Positions 1-8,167 of a stretch of DNA of 64,000 bases are shown here, piece after piece. A model generated the notes under the pieces. That model ran no database searches and was not told the DNA's origin. It saw only the letters and a list, made by a program, of their open reading frames with translations. Origin of the DNA: Fodinibius sp036381435 (GTDB lineage: Bacteria > Bacteroidota > Rhodothermia > Balneolales > Balneolaceae); NCBI GenBank assembly GCA_036381435.1, contig DASVCW010000035.1:1-64000 (forward strand). Direction: 5' to 3'. The translations under genes were made by a program, and so were the position numbers. The first letter of the stretch is position 1; each line of letters begins with the position of its first letter.

Positions 1-156
1 AAGGGGGACAACATCCCATCTTTGATGGGATTTAAAAAAATCAAAATTTTTTATTAGCAACGAATCTAAAAGAATTTTTTAATTCCAAAAATTCTTTCCA
101 TCATTCTCTTCAAAGAAGAGAATAGTCCCCCTTTGAAGGGGGCGCAGGGGGATGAC
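1..156. repeat. Palindromic intergenic element (GTCATCCCCCT family), left end cut by window edge
   Basis: The element has a mirror-image layout. A G-rich arm (AAGGGGGAC) is followed by a small hairpin (CCCATC/GATGGG), an AT-rich spacer, a second hairpin (ATTCTCTTC/GAAGAGAAT) and the complementary arm, which reads AGTCCCCCTTTGAAGG and runs on to GGGGGATGAC. A single-arm relative lies at 60688-60742. The left outer part should lie before base 1. It looks like a non-coding MITE- or REP-like repeat. It also creates an ATG at 152 in frame with the next gene, which is not that gene's true start. Confidence 0.7.
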
Positions 157-193
157 CCTCTGTAAAAAGAGTAAATATTTAAAGTCACAAAAA

Positions 194-1231
194 ATGAAAA
201 TAGGAATAGTTGGCGCAAGTATTTCAGGACTTATCGCAGGTAAAAAATTAGCAAAAGCGGGGCATGATGTCACCGTTATTGAGCAAATGCATTCGCTGGG
301 TGGTAAATTCGCTACCAGTAAATTAGACGATCTTTACCTGGATTATGGAATTTCTCATTTCTCAGCCGAATCAAAAACATTTCGCGATTATCTTGCGGAA
401 CTGGGCCAAAAGGGAATCGTTAAAAAATGGGCAGAAGAGTTCAATTTCTATGACGGCACTAAGCTGCACCCGGGCAATCCCCATTCATCATCTCCGGGCT
501 ATTTCACCGGTAGCGGGGGAATGCAATCTATCGTCAAAGATTGGAGCCGGTGGGTTGATTTAATTTCGGATGTTAGTGCAGGCGGTATAACTTATATCGG
601 CCCTGACCGAACAAAAAAGCGCTCATGGATGATAAATCTCAGCGACTTCAGTGTTTTTGAATGTGATGCAGTGATCATTGCTTCACCTGCGGTTGAGGCT
701 TACGGACTCTTGCAAACCAGCCAGGATGAAACAGCAGTGCGCCGAATTATTCGTACAGTTGATGAAGTGAGATATGACGGATGCGTTTCGCTGATAGCCA
801 CTTACAACCAAAGCAGGCCTGACTGGAAAGGCATTGAATGCAAGAATAGCTCCGTTCGATGGATCAGCAATGAATCATCGAAGCAAGAGGAGACTGAAAA
901 AACGGGACTTCTTATTCAGTCTACCGCAGATTTTTACCAAAAGCATGTCGAAAAAGATGATAAAACTCTCAAGCAACTGTTGCTGGAAGAAGCATCTAAT
1001 ATTTTAGATTCGGGAATTATGCGGCCACAATCTACTTATCTGCACCGCTGGAAGTATTTTGAGGCGAAAAACCCGATCAACGAATATTTTATGGAATTGG
1101 AAATGGAAGACGGTCCGCTTGCGTTAATAGGAGACTACCTTGGCGGCAATTCAGTGGAAAATGCTTTTCTGGCAGGATATAATCTTGCTGAATATTGGAT
1201 CAATAAATACAGTGAAGTTGCCGTTAAATAA
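194..1231 (+). CDS. Renalase-like NAD(P)/FAD-dependent amine oxidase family protein
   Basis: Predicted flavin oxidoreductase of 345 residues. The N-terminus is a Rossmann FAD-binding fold: GASISG as the dinucleotide-binding glycine turn, then an acidic end of strand 2 (VIEQ) and the GGKFAT segment that follows in renalase and amine-oxidase proteins. Near the C-terminus HRWKYFEA and a second FAD-contacting motif, GDYLGGNSVENAFLAG, match the renalase-like layout. I chose ATG 194 because the glycine motif begins four residues after it, whereas the in-frame ATG at 152 lies inside a dispersed repeat. There is no signal peptide, so it is probably cytosolic. Substrate unknown: bacterial renalases oxidise isomeric dihydronicotinamides, but many relatives are uncharacterised. 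Family is fairly sure, reaction is not. Confidence 0.75.
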   Translation: MKIGIVGASISGLIAGKKLAKAGHDVTVIEQMHSLGGKFATSKLDDLYLDYGISHFSAESKTFRDYLAELGQKGIVKKWAEEFNFYDGTKLHPGNPHSSSPGYFTGSGGMQSIVKDWSRWVDLISDVSAGGITYIGPDRTKKRSWMINLSDFSVFECDAVIIASPAVEAYGLLQTSQDETAVRRIIRTVDEVRYDGCVSLIATYNQSRPDWKGIECKNSSVRWISNESSKQEETEKTGLLIQSTADFYQKHVEKDDKTLKQLLLEEASNILDSGIMRPQSTYLHRWKYFEAKNPINEYFMELEMEDGPLALIGDYLGGNSVENAFLAGYNLAEYWINKYSEVAVK

Positions 1232-1366
1232 GTACTAAAAAAGATTCTCCATCGGTTGACCGCTTTTGTCACACCGGTGAATACTAAGGTTGCTTTTTCA
1301 TTCACCGTTTAAAGAAACAGTGAAAAGGTGAGAATCCGGAGCTTTAAATAAGTTTATAAAAATCAT

Positions 1367-3202
1367 TTGGCAAACGGTTTAAAAAATAACTACAACAAGT
1401 TGGGCTCGCTGCAAAAGCTAAATAAATATTTCAAGAAGTATAAGGGCACCATCATTCTCGGCTCGCTGTTTCTTACTGCTTCCAATTTCTTTCTGGTCTG
1501 GATACCGGTTTTTCTGCGCAGAACAGTTGATCAGGTGGCCCAGATTGAAGTGGATCGGTCGGAAGGTGTTTTTGACAGCATCGTCACCGTTCTTTTTAAC
1601 AGCAGCGCCAGCTGGGTTTTAGCCAGAAGCGCTTTATTCCTTGTTGGTGCAGCGGTTTTCTCAGGGTTATTACTCTTCGCAACCCGCCAGACCCTGATCG
1701 TGGCATCACGGAAAATTGAGTTCGATCTCCGAAACGATATCTTCGATAAGTTATTAGAACTGCCCCAGCGATTTTACAGCAAATATACTTCGGGTGAAGT
1801 ATATGTACGTGCCACCGAAGATGTTTCCAAGGTTCGCGAATATTTCGGTCCCGCCTATATGTACACCGTCAATACTATAACACGTGCAGGCTTTATCATC
1901 ACTATGATGCTGATTGTAAGCCCCGAGCTGACGCTCTGGGCTTTGCTTCCGCTGCCGTTTCTCTCGGCTTTCGCTTACTGGGTAAGTGGTTACATCAATG
2001 ATTATTCGCACCTCATTCAGGAACAGTACTCGACTATAGCGGGGCGGGCGAATGAATCATTTTCAAGCATACGGTTAATTAAAGCTTATAATCGTGAAAA
2101 ATATGAGCGGCGGCGCTTTAGTGATGAAAGCGAGTCGTACCGGAAGAAAAAGTTGCGCCTTGATTTAGTGGAATCTCTTTTTCACCCTACACTGAATTTA
2201 TTAATCGGTGCATCTGTTGTGATAGTGGTATGGAAAGCGGGTCAAATGGTGATTGAAGGCACGCTGACGGTCGGAAATATACTGGAATTTATCATTTATG
2301 TAGCTTACTTGACCTGGCCGGTAGCTTCACTTGGCTATACCGTGAATCGCTTCCAGCAGTCGATGGCTTCATGGAGGCGGATTGATGAAATCCTGACAGA
2401 AGAAATTAATATCTCGGATAAATCCGGTACCGATCAGAACATCAACAATATTGAAGGGGCTATTGAGTTTAAAAATGTCTCATTCAAGTATCCGGGTGCT
2501 GAAGCATATGCGCTGAAGGATGTGAATCTGAAGGTTGAAGCAGGACAAAACGCGGCCATTGTAGGAAGAACAGGCAGTGGAAAAACAACGCTCGTAGAAC
2601 TGGTTCCGCGCTTGTTTGATGTTACCGAAGGCGAAATTTTAATCGATGGCACGAACATCAAGTCAATCCCGTTACAACTTTTAAGAAAAAGTATCGGGCT
2701 TGTACCGCAAGATACATTCCTTTTTTCTGATACGATCGGAGAAAACATTGCTTTTGGTACGGAGAACGCGTCACCGGAGGATATTGAAGCGGCGGCCGAA
2801 AAAGCGCAGGTAAAAGAGAATATTTTGGATTTTGACAAGAAATTTGAGACTATGTTGGGTGAACGGGGAATTACTTTGTCAGGCGGGCAAAAACAACGAA
2901 CCGCTATAGCAAGAGCACTTATTCGTGATCCCAAGATTATTATTTTAGATGATTCTCTCAGTGCGGTTGATACCAAGACCGAAGAAGCTATTCTGCGACA
3001 TCTCAGAAATGAATTAGAAGGAAGGACTACCCTAATGATCAGCCATCGTATTTCAACTATAAAGGATGCAGATGTTATATACTATCTGGAAGATGGTACA
3101 GTTGTAGAACAGGGAACGCATGAAGAATTGCTTAAAAAAGAAGGCCACTATTCCGTGATGTACAAGAAGCAACTAATCGAAGAAGAACTGGCCGAAATTT
3201 AA
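1367..3202 (+). CDS. ABC exporter half-transporter, subunit 1 (degenerate Walker B)
   Basis: Type I ABC exporter of 611 residues, with an N-terminal six-helix transmembrane domain (about 25-330) fused to an ATPase domain (about 365-600). Walker A GRTGSGKTT lies near residue 403, signature LSGGQ near 504, and Walker B is ILDDS. The residue after the Walker B aspartate, normally the catalytic glutamate, is Asp529. That is typical of one half of heterodimeric exporters such as TM287/288 or BmrCD. The matching half is encoded two genes downstream, with a canonical glutamate but an altered signature, so the two probably pair. The only plausible start after the upstream in-frame stop is TTG, which lacks a strong ribosome site. 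Substrate unknown; lipid or drug export are the usual options. Confidence 0.85.
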   Translation: MANGLKNNYNKLGSLQKLNKYFKKYKGTIILGSLFLTASNFFLVWIPVFLRRTVDQVAQIEVDRSEGVFDSIVTVLFNSSASWVLARSALFLVGAAVFSGLLLFATRQTLIVASRKIEFDLRNDIFDKLLELPQRFYSKYTSGEVYVRATEDVSKVREYFGPAYMYTVNTITRAGFIITMMLIVSPELTLWALLPLPFLSAFAYWVSGYINDYSHLIQEQYSTIAGRANESFSSIRLIKAYNREKYERRRFSDESESYRKKKLRLDLVESLFHPTLNLLIGASVVIVVWKAGQMVIEGTLTVGNILEFIIYVAYLTWPVASLGYTVNRFQQSMASWRRIDEILTEEINISDKSGTDQNINNIEGAIEFKNVSFKYPGAEAYALKDVNLKVEAGQNAAIVGRTGSGKTTLVELVPRLFDVTEGEILIDGTNIKSIPLQLLRKSIGLVPQDTFLFSDTIGENIAFGTENASPEDIEAAAEKAQVKENILDFDKKFETMLGERGITLSGGQKQRTAIARALIRDPKIIILDDSLSAVDTKTEEAILRHLRNELEGRTTLMISHRISTIKDADVIYYLEDGTVVEQGTHEELLKKEGHYSVMYKKQLIEEELAEI

Positions 3203-3240
3203 GATAAATACCGAATGGAAAATCAACTTAGTGTTGATTC

Positions 3241-3283
3241 CGTAGACGCTGGCAGGAACCGGAAATCACGCTGTCAGGTCAAC
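3241..3283. repeat. Dispersed repeat CGTAGACGCTG..ACGCTGTCAGGTCAAC, copy 1
   Basis: Contains CGTAGACGCTGGCAGGAAC followed shortly by ACGCTGTCAGGTCAAC. Nearly the same sequence recurs at 47397-47446 inside a larger inverted-repeat element. Internally ACGCTG-CAGG is repeated directly. It lies between the first ABC gene and rnz; no function is apparent. Confidence 0.55.
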
Positions 3284-3387
3284 ATAATCACTCAACAGTG
3301 AGAATAGTAATTATTCAATAAATAAAATAAATAAACGAGGTTGATTGTTGATCGCAATTCAGCCGAACAAAAACATAGGAGTACAAA

Positions 3388-4620
3388 ATGATTATCGTAC
3401 CATTAGGCGTTGCATCAGCAACCCCCACGGCTACAAGACACCTTTCATCGGTGGCAGTATGGAGAGAAGGAAGCGTTTATCTTTTCGATTGTGGTGAAAA
3501 TGCTCAAATGAGAATGCTGCAAGGCGGATTAAAACGTTCGCAAATCGATTGCATTTTTATCTCTCACTTCGATACCGACCATTATTCGGGACTCATCGGC
3601 TTGCTGTCAACCCTGCAATTGCAGCGGCGTGAGCGTGAACTTACCCTTGTCGGCCCCGAAGGCTTGCAAAAATTTGTTGAATGGAATTTTGAGTTTAGTA
3701 ATGTAAATCTCAATTATTCCATCAATTATGTTGAACTTGCAGAAGATTTTGAGGAAGCACGGGTTGTTGACGAAGATGAATTTTATGTTGAGGCTCGTCC
3801 TTTAAATCACTCAAAATTCTGCATCGGTTACCGCTTCCAGGAAAAAGACCAGCCGGGTAAGGTTGATGCCGGTAAGGCACAAGCGATGGGCGTCAATGAA
3901 GACTGGCAATATAAAGATTTGAAAGCCGGCAAAGATGTAGAACTGGAAGACGGAACCGTTGTGAAGGCCATCGATATTGTAGGCCATCCGCGCCCGGGCG
4001 ACAGCTTTGCCTACATCACGGATACAAAATACTGCCCGAATTCGGTGAGACTGGCTTTAAATACCAATGTGCTGTTTCATGAAGCAACCTTCAGCCAGAG
4101 CCTGGCTGATAAAGCCGAAGAAACGGGACATTCTACAGCAAAAGATGCAGCTCGGGTGGCGAATGAAGCCAAAACGAAGTTGCTGGTTATCACCCATTTC
4201 TCGGCGCGTTACACCAACGAATACGTACTGTTGCGTGAAGCCCGTGATGATTTCTTCCCGGCGTGGGTAGCTACCGAACTGCGACCTATTTTTACCGATC
4301 CCGCTCATGAAAAAGGTATTATTCAACCGAAAGTGTACCTGAAAGAGATCAATAGGGATAAAAATAATAGTAAGTCTAAGAAGAAGAGCTACAGCAAAGG
4401 AAGCAAGAAAAAGCGGTTCAGAAAGCGGAAAAATCATTCGGACAGAAAGAGCCGGAGCAGTTCCTCCCGCAAAAGCAGGACCGATAACAGCTCCCGTCCG
4501 TCAAGACCGGTACGCAGCCGAAATGACAACGATAACGGGGGACGCAACGATAGCGGTAATCAGCGTAAGCCCAAGCAGATTACTCCGCGCACTCCATTTG
4601 ATGATTTCGATCGATTCTAA
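3388..4620 (+). CDS. rnz: Ribonuclease Z with basic low-complexity C-terminal tail
   Basis: Metallo-beta-lactamase-fold endonuclease expected to trim the 3' end of tRNA precursors. The core (about 1-315) shows the RNase Z signposts: FDCGENAQ near the N-terminus, a metal motif at residues 60-65, the HSTAKDAARVA segment and THFSARY near the end of the core. The metal motif reads H-F-D-T-D-H, so the usual second histidine of HxHxDH is Asp62. Residues from about 320 to 410 form an added tail rich in Lys, Arg and Ser, ending in an acidic FDDFDRF. RNase Z is normally about 300-320 residues. The tail is probably disordered and RNA-binding (inference). ATG follows AGGAG. It lies between the two halves of an ABC exporter, 12 bases before the second, so all three are probably co-transcribed. 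Confidence 0.88.
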   Translation: MIIVPLGVASATPTATRHLSSVAVWREGSVYLFDCGENAQMRMLQGGLKRSQIDCIFISHFDTDHYSGLIGLLSTLQLQRRERELTLVGPEGLQKFVEWNFEFSNVNLNYSINYVELAEDFEEARVVDEDEFYVEARPLNHSKFCIGYRFQEKDQPGKVDAGKAQAMGVNEDWQYKDLKAGKDVELEDGTVVKAIDIVGHPRPGDSFAYITDTKYCPNSVRLALNTNVLFHEATFSQSLADKAEETGHSTAKDAARVANEAKTKLLVITHFSARYTNEYVLLREARDDFFPAWVATELRPIFTDPAHEKGIIQPKVYLKEINRDKNNSKSKKKSYSKGSKKKRFRKRKNHSDRKSRSSSSRKSRTDNSSRPSRPVRSRNDNDNGGRNDSGNQRKPKQITPRTPFDDFDRF

Positions 4621-4632
4621 AATTTGTAAAAG

Positions 4633-6417
4633 GTGAGTACTAAAAAGAATGGTGAGGCCGCCGACAGGGATTTGCTCCGGCGGCTTTATCAATTTATAAA
4701 ACCATACCGCTGGTATGTTGTTTTGGGCATTGTGCTAACGCTCACTGCCGCATTTTTGGGTACAGTACGTCCAAAACTGATACAGGTCGCGGTTGATGAG
4801 TATATTAGAAATAATGATCTGCAGGGATTGCTGTGGATTATTATGTTGCTTATTCTCGCCCTGATCGGCGAATTTATTCTTTTGATCGTCAATACCTACC
4901 TTACGCGCTGGTTCGGGCAGGGCACGCTTTTTAATATGCGTAACGCCGTGTTTAAAAAGATACAGTCGCTGCACGTGCAGTTTTTCGATAAAAACCCAAT
5001 CGGGCGACTAATCACTCGCACAACCAGCGATATTGAAGCTCTAAGTGATCTGTTAAGTGATGGTGTGGTGAACATCATCGGCGATATGTTTCGCATTTTC
5101 TTTATCCTGTACTTCATGTTCAGCATGAGCTGGGAGCTTTCACTGGTGGCTATTTCGGTACTTCCGGTGCTGTTTTATGCTACTTTTGTATTTAAAGCCA
5201 AAGTGCGCGATTCCTTTTTAGATGTACGTGATCAAATTGCGCGCCTGAACTCATTTGTGCAGGAACACATCAGCGGCATGTCAATCGTTCAGCTTTTTAA
5301 TAAAGAAAAGCGTGAAAAAGAGCGGTATGAATCGATTAACGGGGCTCACAGAGGGGCTTACCTGGATACCATTTTTTGGTTTGCCATTTTCTGGCCCGCA
5401 GTTGAAGTCATCGCGAGTCTGGCGATGGCGCTGGTGATCTGGTATGGCGGTGGCCGTGCGCTCATGGATGAAGTGACTTTCGGTATTTTGTTGGCTTTTG
5501 TGCAGTATGTCCGTGATTTCTTTCGTCCCATTCAGGGGCTTTCGGAAAAGTTCAATACCCTTCAATCAGCTCTGGCATCATCTGAGCGGATTTTTAATGT
5601 GCTCGATACAAAAAATAAGATTGAAGATCCGGATGAGCCTAAAAACATTGAAAATCCACAGGGGGATATTGAATTTGACCATGTATGGTTTGGTTATAAT
5701 GAGGAAGAAACGGTGCTCAAAGATATCTCATTTAAGGCCAAAGCGGGAGAGACAATTGCCATCGTGGGTGCTACCGGAGCGGGTAAATCTACTATCATTA
5801 ACTTGTTGATGCGTTTTTATGATATCAATAAAGGCTCTGTAAAACTTGACGGAATTGATATCCGGGAGCTTAGGCTGGCTGAACTGCGCTCGAATTTCGC
5901 ACTGGTACTTCAGGATAATGCGCTCTTTTCAGGAACTATCATGGAAAATATCACCCTTGGAAACCCTGATATATCGGAAGAAGAAGTGATTAAAACGGCG
6001 CGGGAGGTAGAAGCTCACCGCTTCATCAACAAGCTGCCCGGTGGATTCAATTTCGAACTTAATGAGCGGGGTAAATCGCTTTCTATGGGACAGCGGCAGC
6101 TGATTTGTTTTGTAAGGGCGATGGTATACGATCCGAATATTTTAATTCTGGATGAAGCGACTTCGAGCGTAGATTCCGAAACTGAGGATTTAGTAAATAA
6201 AGCGTGTGATAAGTTGATGGAAGGGCGGACATCCATTGTGATTGCCCATCGGCTTTCGACCATCCAGGGAGCAGATAAAATTCTGGTGATGCACAAGGGT
6301 GAAATTCGCGAGACGGGCACGCATCAACAATTGCTTGAGAAAGAGGCAGGCATTTATCGCAAACTTTATGAGTTACAGTATAAAGATGAGCTGCTGCCGG
6401 AGCCGAAGTCGGCGTAA
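4633..6417 (+). CDS. ABC exporter half-transporter, subunit 2 (degenerate signature motif)
   Basis: Type I ABC exporter of 594 residues: six-helix transmembrane domain (about 20-310) then ATPase domain (about 345-580). Walker A GATGAGKST is near residue 379, and Walker B ILILDE has the catalytic Glu508. The signature is LSMGQ (483-487) instead of LSGGQ. In heterodimeric exporters the weak ATP site is built from the Walker motifs of one subunit and the signature of the other. Asp529 of the upstream subunit and Met485 here would fall in that same weak site, leaving one normal site. This supports pairing of the two products. GTG start, 12 bases after the rnz stop. Substrate unknown. Confidence 0.85.
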   Translation: MSTKKNGEAADRDLLRRLYQFIKPYRWYVVLGIVLTLTAAFLGTVRPKLIQVAVDEYIRNNDLQGLLWIIMLLILALIGEFILLIVNTYLTRWFGQGTLFNMRNAVFKKIQSLHVQFFDKNPIGRLITRTTSDIEALSDLLSDGVVNIIGDMFRIFFILYFMFSMSWELSLVAISVLPVLFYATFVFKAKVRDSFLDVRDQIARLNSFVQEHISGMSIVQLFNKEKREKERYESINGAHRGAYLDTIFWFAIFWPAVEVIASLAMALVIWYGGGRALMDEVTFGILLAFVQYVRDFFRPIQGLSEKFNTLQSALASSERIFNVLDTKNKIEDPDEPKNIENPQGDIEFDHVWFGYNEEETVLKDISFKAKAGETIAIVGATGAGKSTIINLLMRFYDINKGSVKLDGIDIRELRLAELRSNFALVLQDNALFSGTIMENITLGNPDISEEEVIKTAREVEAHRFINKLPGGFNFELNERGKSLSMGQRQLICFVRAMVYDPNILILDEATSSVDSETEDLVNKACDKLMEGRTSIVIAHRLSTIQGADKILVMHKGEIRETGTHQQLLEKEAGIYRKLYELQYKDELLPEPKSA

Positions 6418-6422
6418 AGATA

Positions 6423-6514
6423 GGAACGCGGCGGGTTAAACGGATTAGGCTGTTTTTCACGGATTTTTTAAAAACGTTTCACTTATCCGCTTAATCTGTG
6501 TTGATCCGTGTTCC
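6423..6514. repeat. Imperfect inverted repeat between convergent genes
   Basis: Left arm GGAACGCGGCGGGTTAAAC and the reverse complement of the right arm, GGAACACGGATCAACAC, share a diverged sequence of the ACACGGATTAA type. It fills the gap between the convergent ABC gene and the DUF5343-like gene and could act as a two-way transcript end, though no strong T-run is visible. Confidence 0.4.
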
Positions 6515-6540
6515 TCCCTTAAAAGAAAATCATTGCAGTT

Positions 6541-8034
6541 TTACCCGAAAACAGCCAGAAAATCCTCGTAAGCCTGGAGGGCGTCTTCATCGCGGTTCAT
6601 TTCATCAAGAATTTCGGCTCGTTGTATCATCGCTTTTTGCAGGTATGCGGAGTGCTTTTGGCTATCTTTGAAACGTTCAATCAGTTTTGCACTTGCATCC
6701 AGAATTTCATCTGTTTCACCTCTGGCAAGGATAAGATCAAAACGTTTGAGGTGAATTTCATCAAGTTTATCGCCTAGCATACCGGCAGGATGCGAAGCCA
6801 TTCTTTCGATAATGGCATTATAAAGAGGCAGAAGATCAGCATCATCCTTGTTTTCAAGAATTTGTACTTTGTAAATCATAGCCATAGAAGCTTTATGGTA
6901 AAATTCTTTATTCTCCGAATCCTTAAAATGCTCTATAACCGAATCCAGGGCCGGCAGCGCTTCATTTAACCGTTTAAGTTTAATCAGGACAATGGCACGG
7001 TGAATGATAGATCGCGAAACCGTTTCATTTAGGTTTTCATGATCGGGGTTGTCATACCGCTTAATGATCTCTTCGAGAGTGGGCAGCAGGCTTTCCCACC
7101 GCTGCATTTTGTAAAGAAGATCAGATTTTCGGAATAGCGCCTTTTGAATGAATTCATCTCTGGTTGACTTACTACTCAGACTTGAACTGCCATTCAGCTT
7201 CGGCTTACTGTTGTGGTTTGGCGTATCATTCAGAGGGTTCGATTCGCCATTTAGATGGTCCGAATTAGGTGCTCCCGGTGATGGCGCATCTAAACCAAAG
7301 GGATCACTGTCTATGTTGTAGTCATGATTTGCCATCATTGCCTCCGAATTATTATGGTTAGTGTTCTCAAACGAACTATTTATATCTTCATTAGTGGTTT
7401 CATTATTGCTGATTTCTTCCGGCTTTTGCATTTCTGTTCCATTTTTAATTGGACCTTTTTGAAAGCTAAAATTGCTGACCAGATCATCAATAGTTTTATC
7501 TCCGATTTCTTCAGTAATACTTCTTTCGTTTTTATAAAAACCGTTTTGGCCGTTTGTAACAGATGAATGCGCAAATACCTGTTCCTCTTCACCTCCCTGT
7601 ATCGCGTCAATAACAGACAAGCCGCAGTAGGCAGCAACACAGAGAAAGGTACCTGTAATATACTTGATGATGAGATTTGTTTTTTTACCACTGAATATTT
7701 CTTCAAATGCCTCTTTAACTTTATCAGGTGGAGAATGATGAATAGAGGGATGCTTTTCAAATAGTGATGAATAGGCTTCTAAAAATCCCCTGGCAAGGGC
7801 ATATTTGGTGGTTTCGGGATTTTGAAATTCATCAAAATACTTAGCAGGCAAGCCATCATCAGTTATTATTTCAAAATCCTTAAGCAGGCGTACCACAAGC
7901 AGGTCGTTAGGGTCGGAATAACCCAACTCTTGAACGACATCAACATTAATGACCTGAGCATTACAAGTAGCAAGGGCACTAATGATGGTATCAAAATTTT
8001 TGGTATTTACTAAAAAAGCTGCTGAAACCCTCAT
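6541..8034 (-). CDS. DUF5343-like N-terminal domain joined to TPR-like C-terminus
   Basis: A 497-residue protein that I place by pattern only. The first 140 or so residues resemble DUF5343: a winged-helix-like start, an ELGYSDPNDLLVVRLLK helix, TDDGLPAKYFDEF, then a TFLCVAAYCGLS helix. That last hydrophobic helix could be mistaken for a membrane segment. Residues about 150-290 are low complexity and rich in Asn, Asp, Ser and Pro, probably a flexible linker. From about 290 to the end, helical repeats of roughly 40 residues look like TPRs and would mediate protein contacts. DUF5343 has no established function and is often seen near defence or phage genes, but nothing here marks a defence island. 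The gene is 133 bases downstream of the Ig-like lipoprotein on the same strand. Confidence 0.55.
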   Translation of the reverse strand: MRVSAAFLVNTKNFDTIISALATCNAQVINVDVVQELGYSDPNDLLVVRLLKDFEIITDDGLPAKYFDEFQNPETTKYALARGFLEAYSSLFEKHPSIHHSPPDKVKEAFEEIFSGKKTNLIIKYITGTFLCVAAYCGLSVIDAIQGGEEEQVFAHSSVTNGQNGFYKNERSITEEIGDKTIDDLVSNFSFQKGPIKNGTEMQKPEEISNNETTNEDINSSFENTNHNNSEAMMANHDYNIDSDPFGLDAPSPGAPNSDHLNGESNPLNDTPNHNSKPKLNGSSSLSSKSTRDEFIQKALFRKSDLLYKMQRWESLLPTLEEIIKRYDNPDHENLNETVSRSIIHRAIVLIKLKRLNEALPALDSVIEHFKDSENKEFYHKASMAMIYKVQILENKDDADLLPLYNAIIERMASHPAGMLGDKLDEIHLKRFDLILARGETDEILDASAKLIERFKDSQKHSAYLQKAMIQRAEILDEMNRDEDALQAYEDFLAVFG

Positions 8035-8167
8035 GACAGAAACACTTATATTATCATGTCTGTTATGGTCGCTATTTAATAGATAATCATCAAGTTAGAA
8101 AGGCTTAATAAACAAGGTGTTAGCATTAAAATTCTGTAATGAAGTAAAGAAAATTTTAATAAAGTGC

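Noticed and set aside
152..193. Upstream ATG of the renalase-like gene
   Set aside because: It lies inside a dispersed palindromic repeat and adds 14 residues before the FAD glycine motif; ATG 194 fits the family.
7600..7690. Transmembrane anchor in the DUF5343-like protein
   Set aside because: The hydrophobic helix matches the last helix of the DUF5343 pattern and includes polar residues; a soluble protein is more likely.
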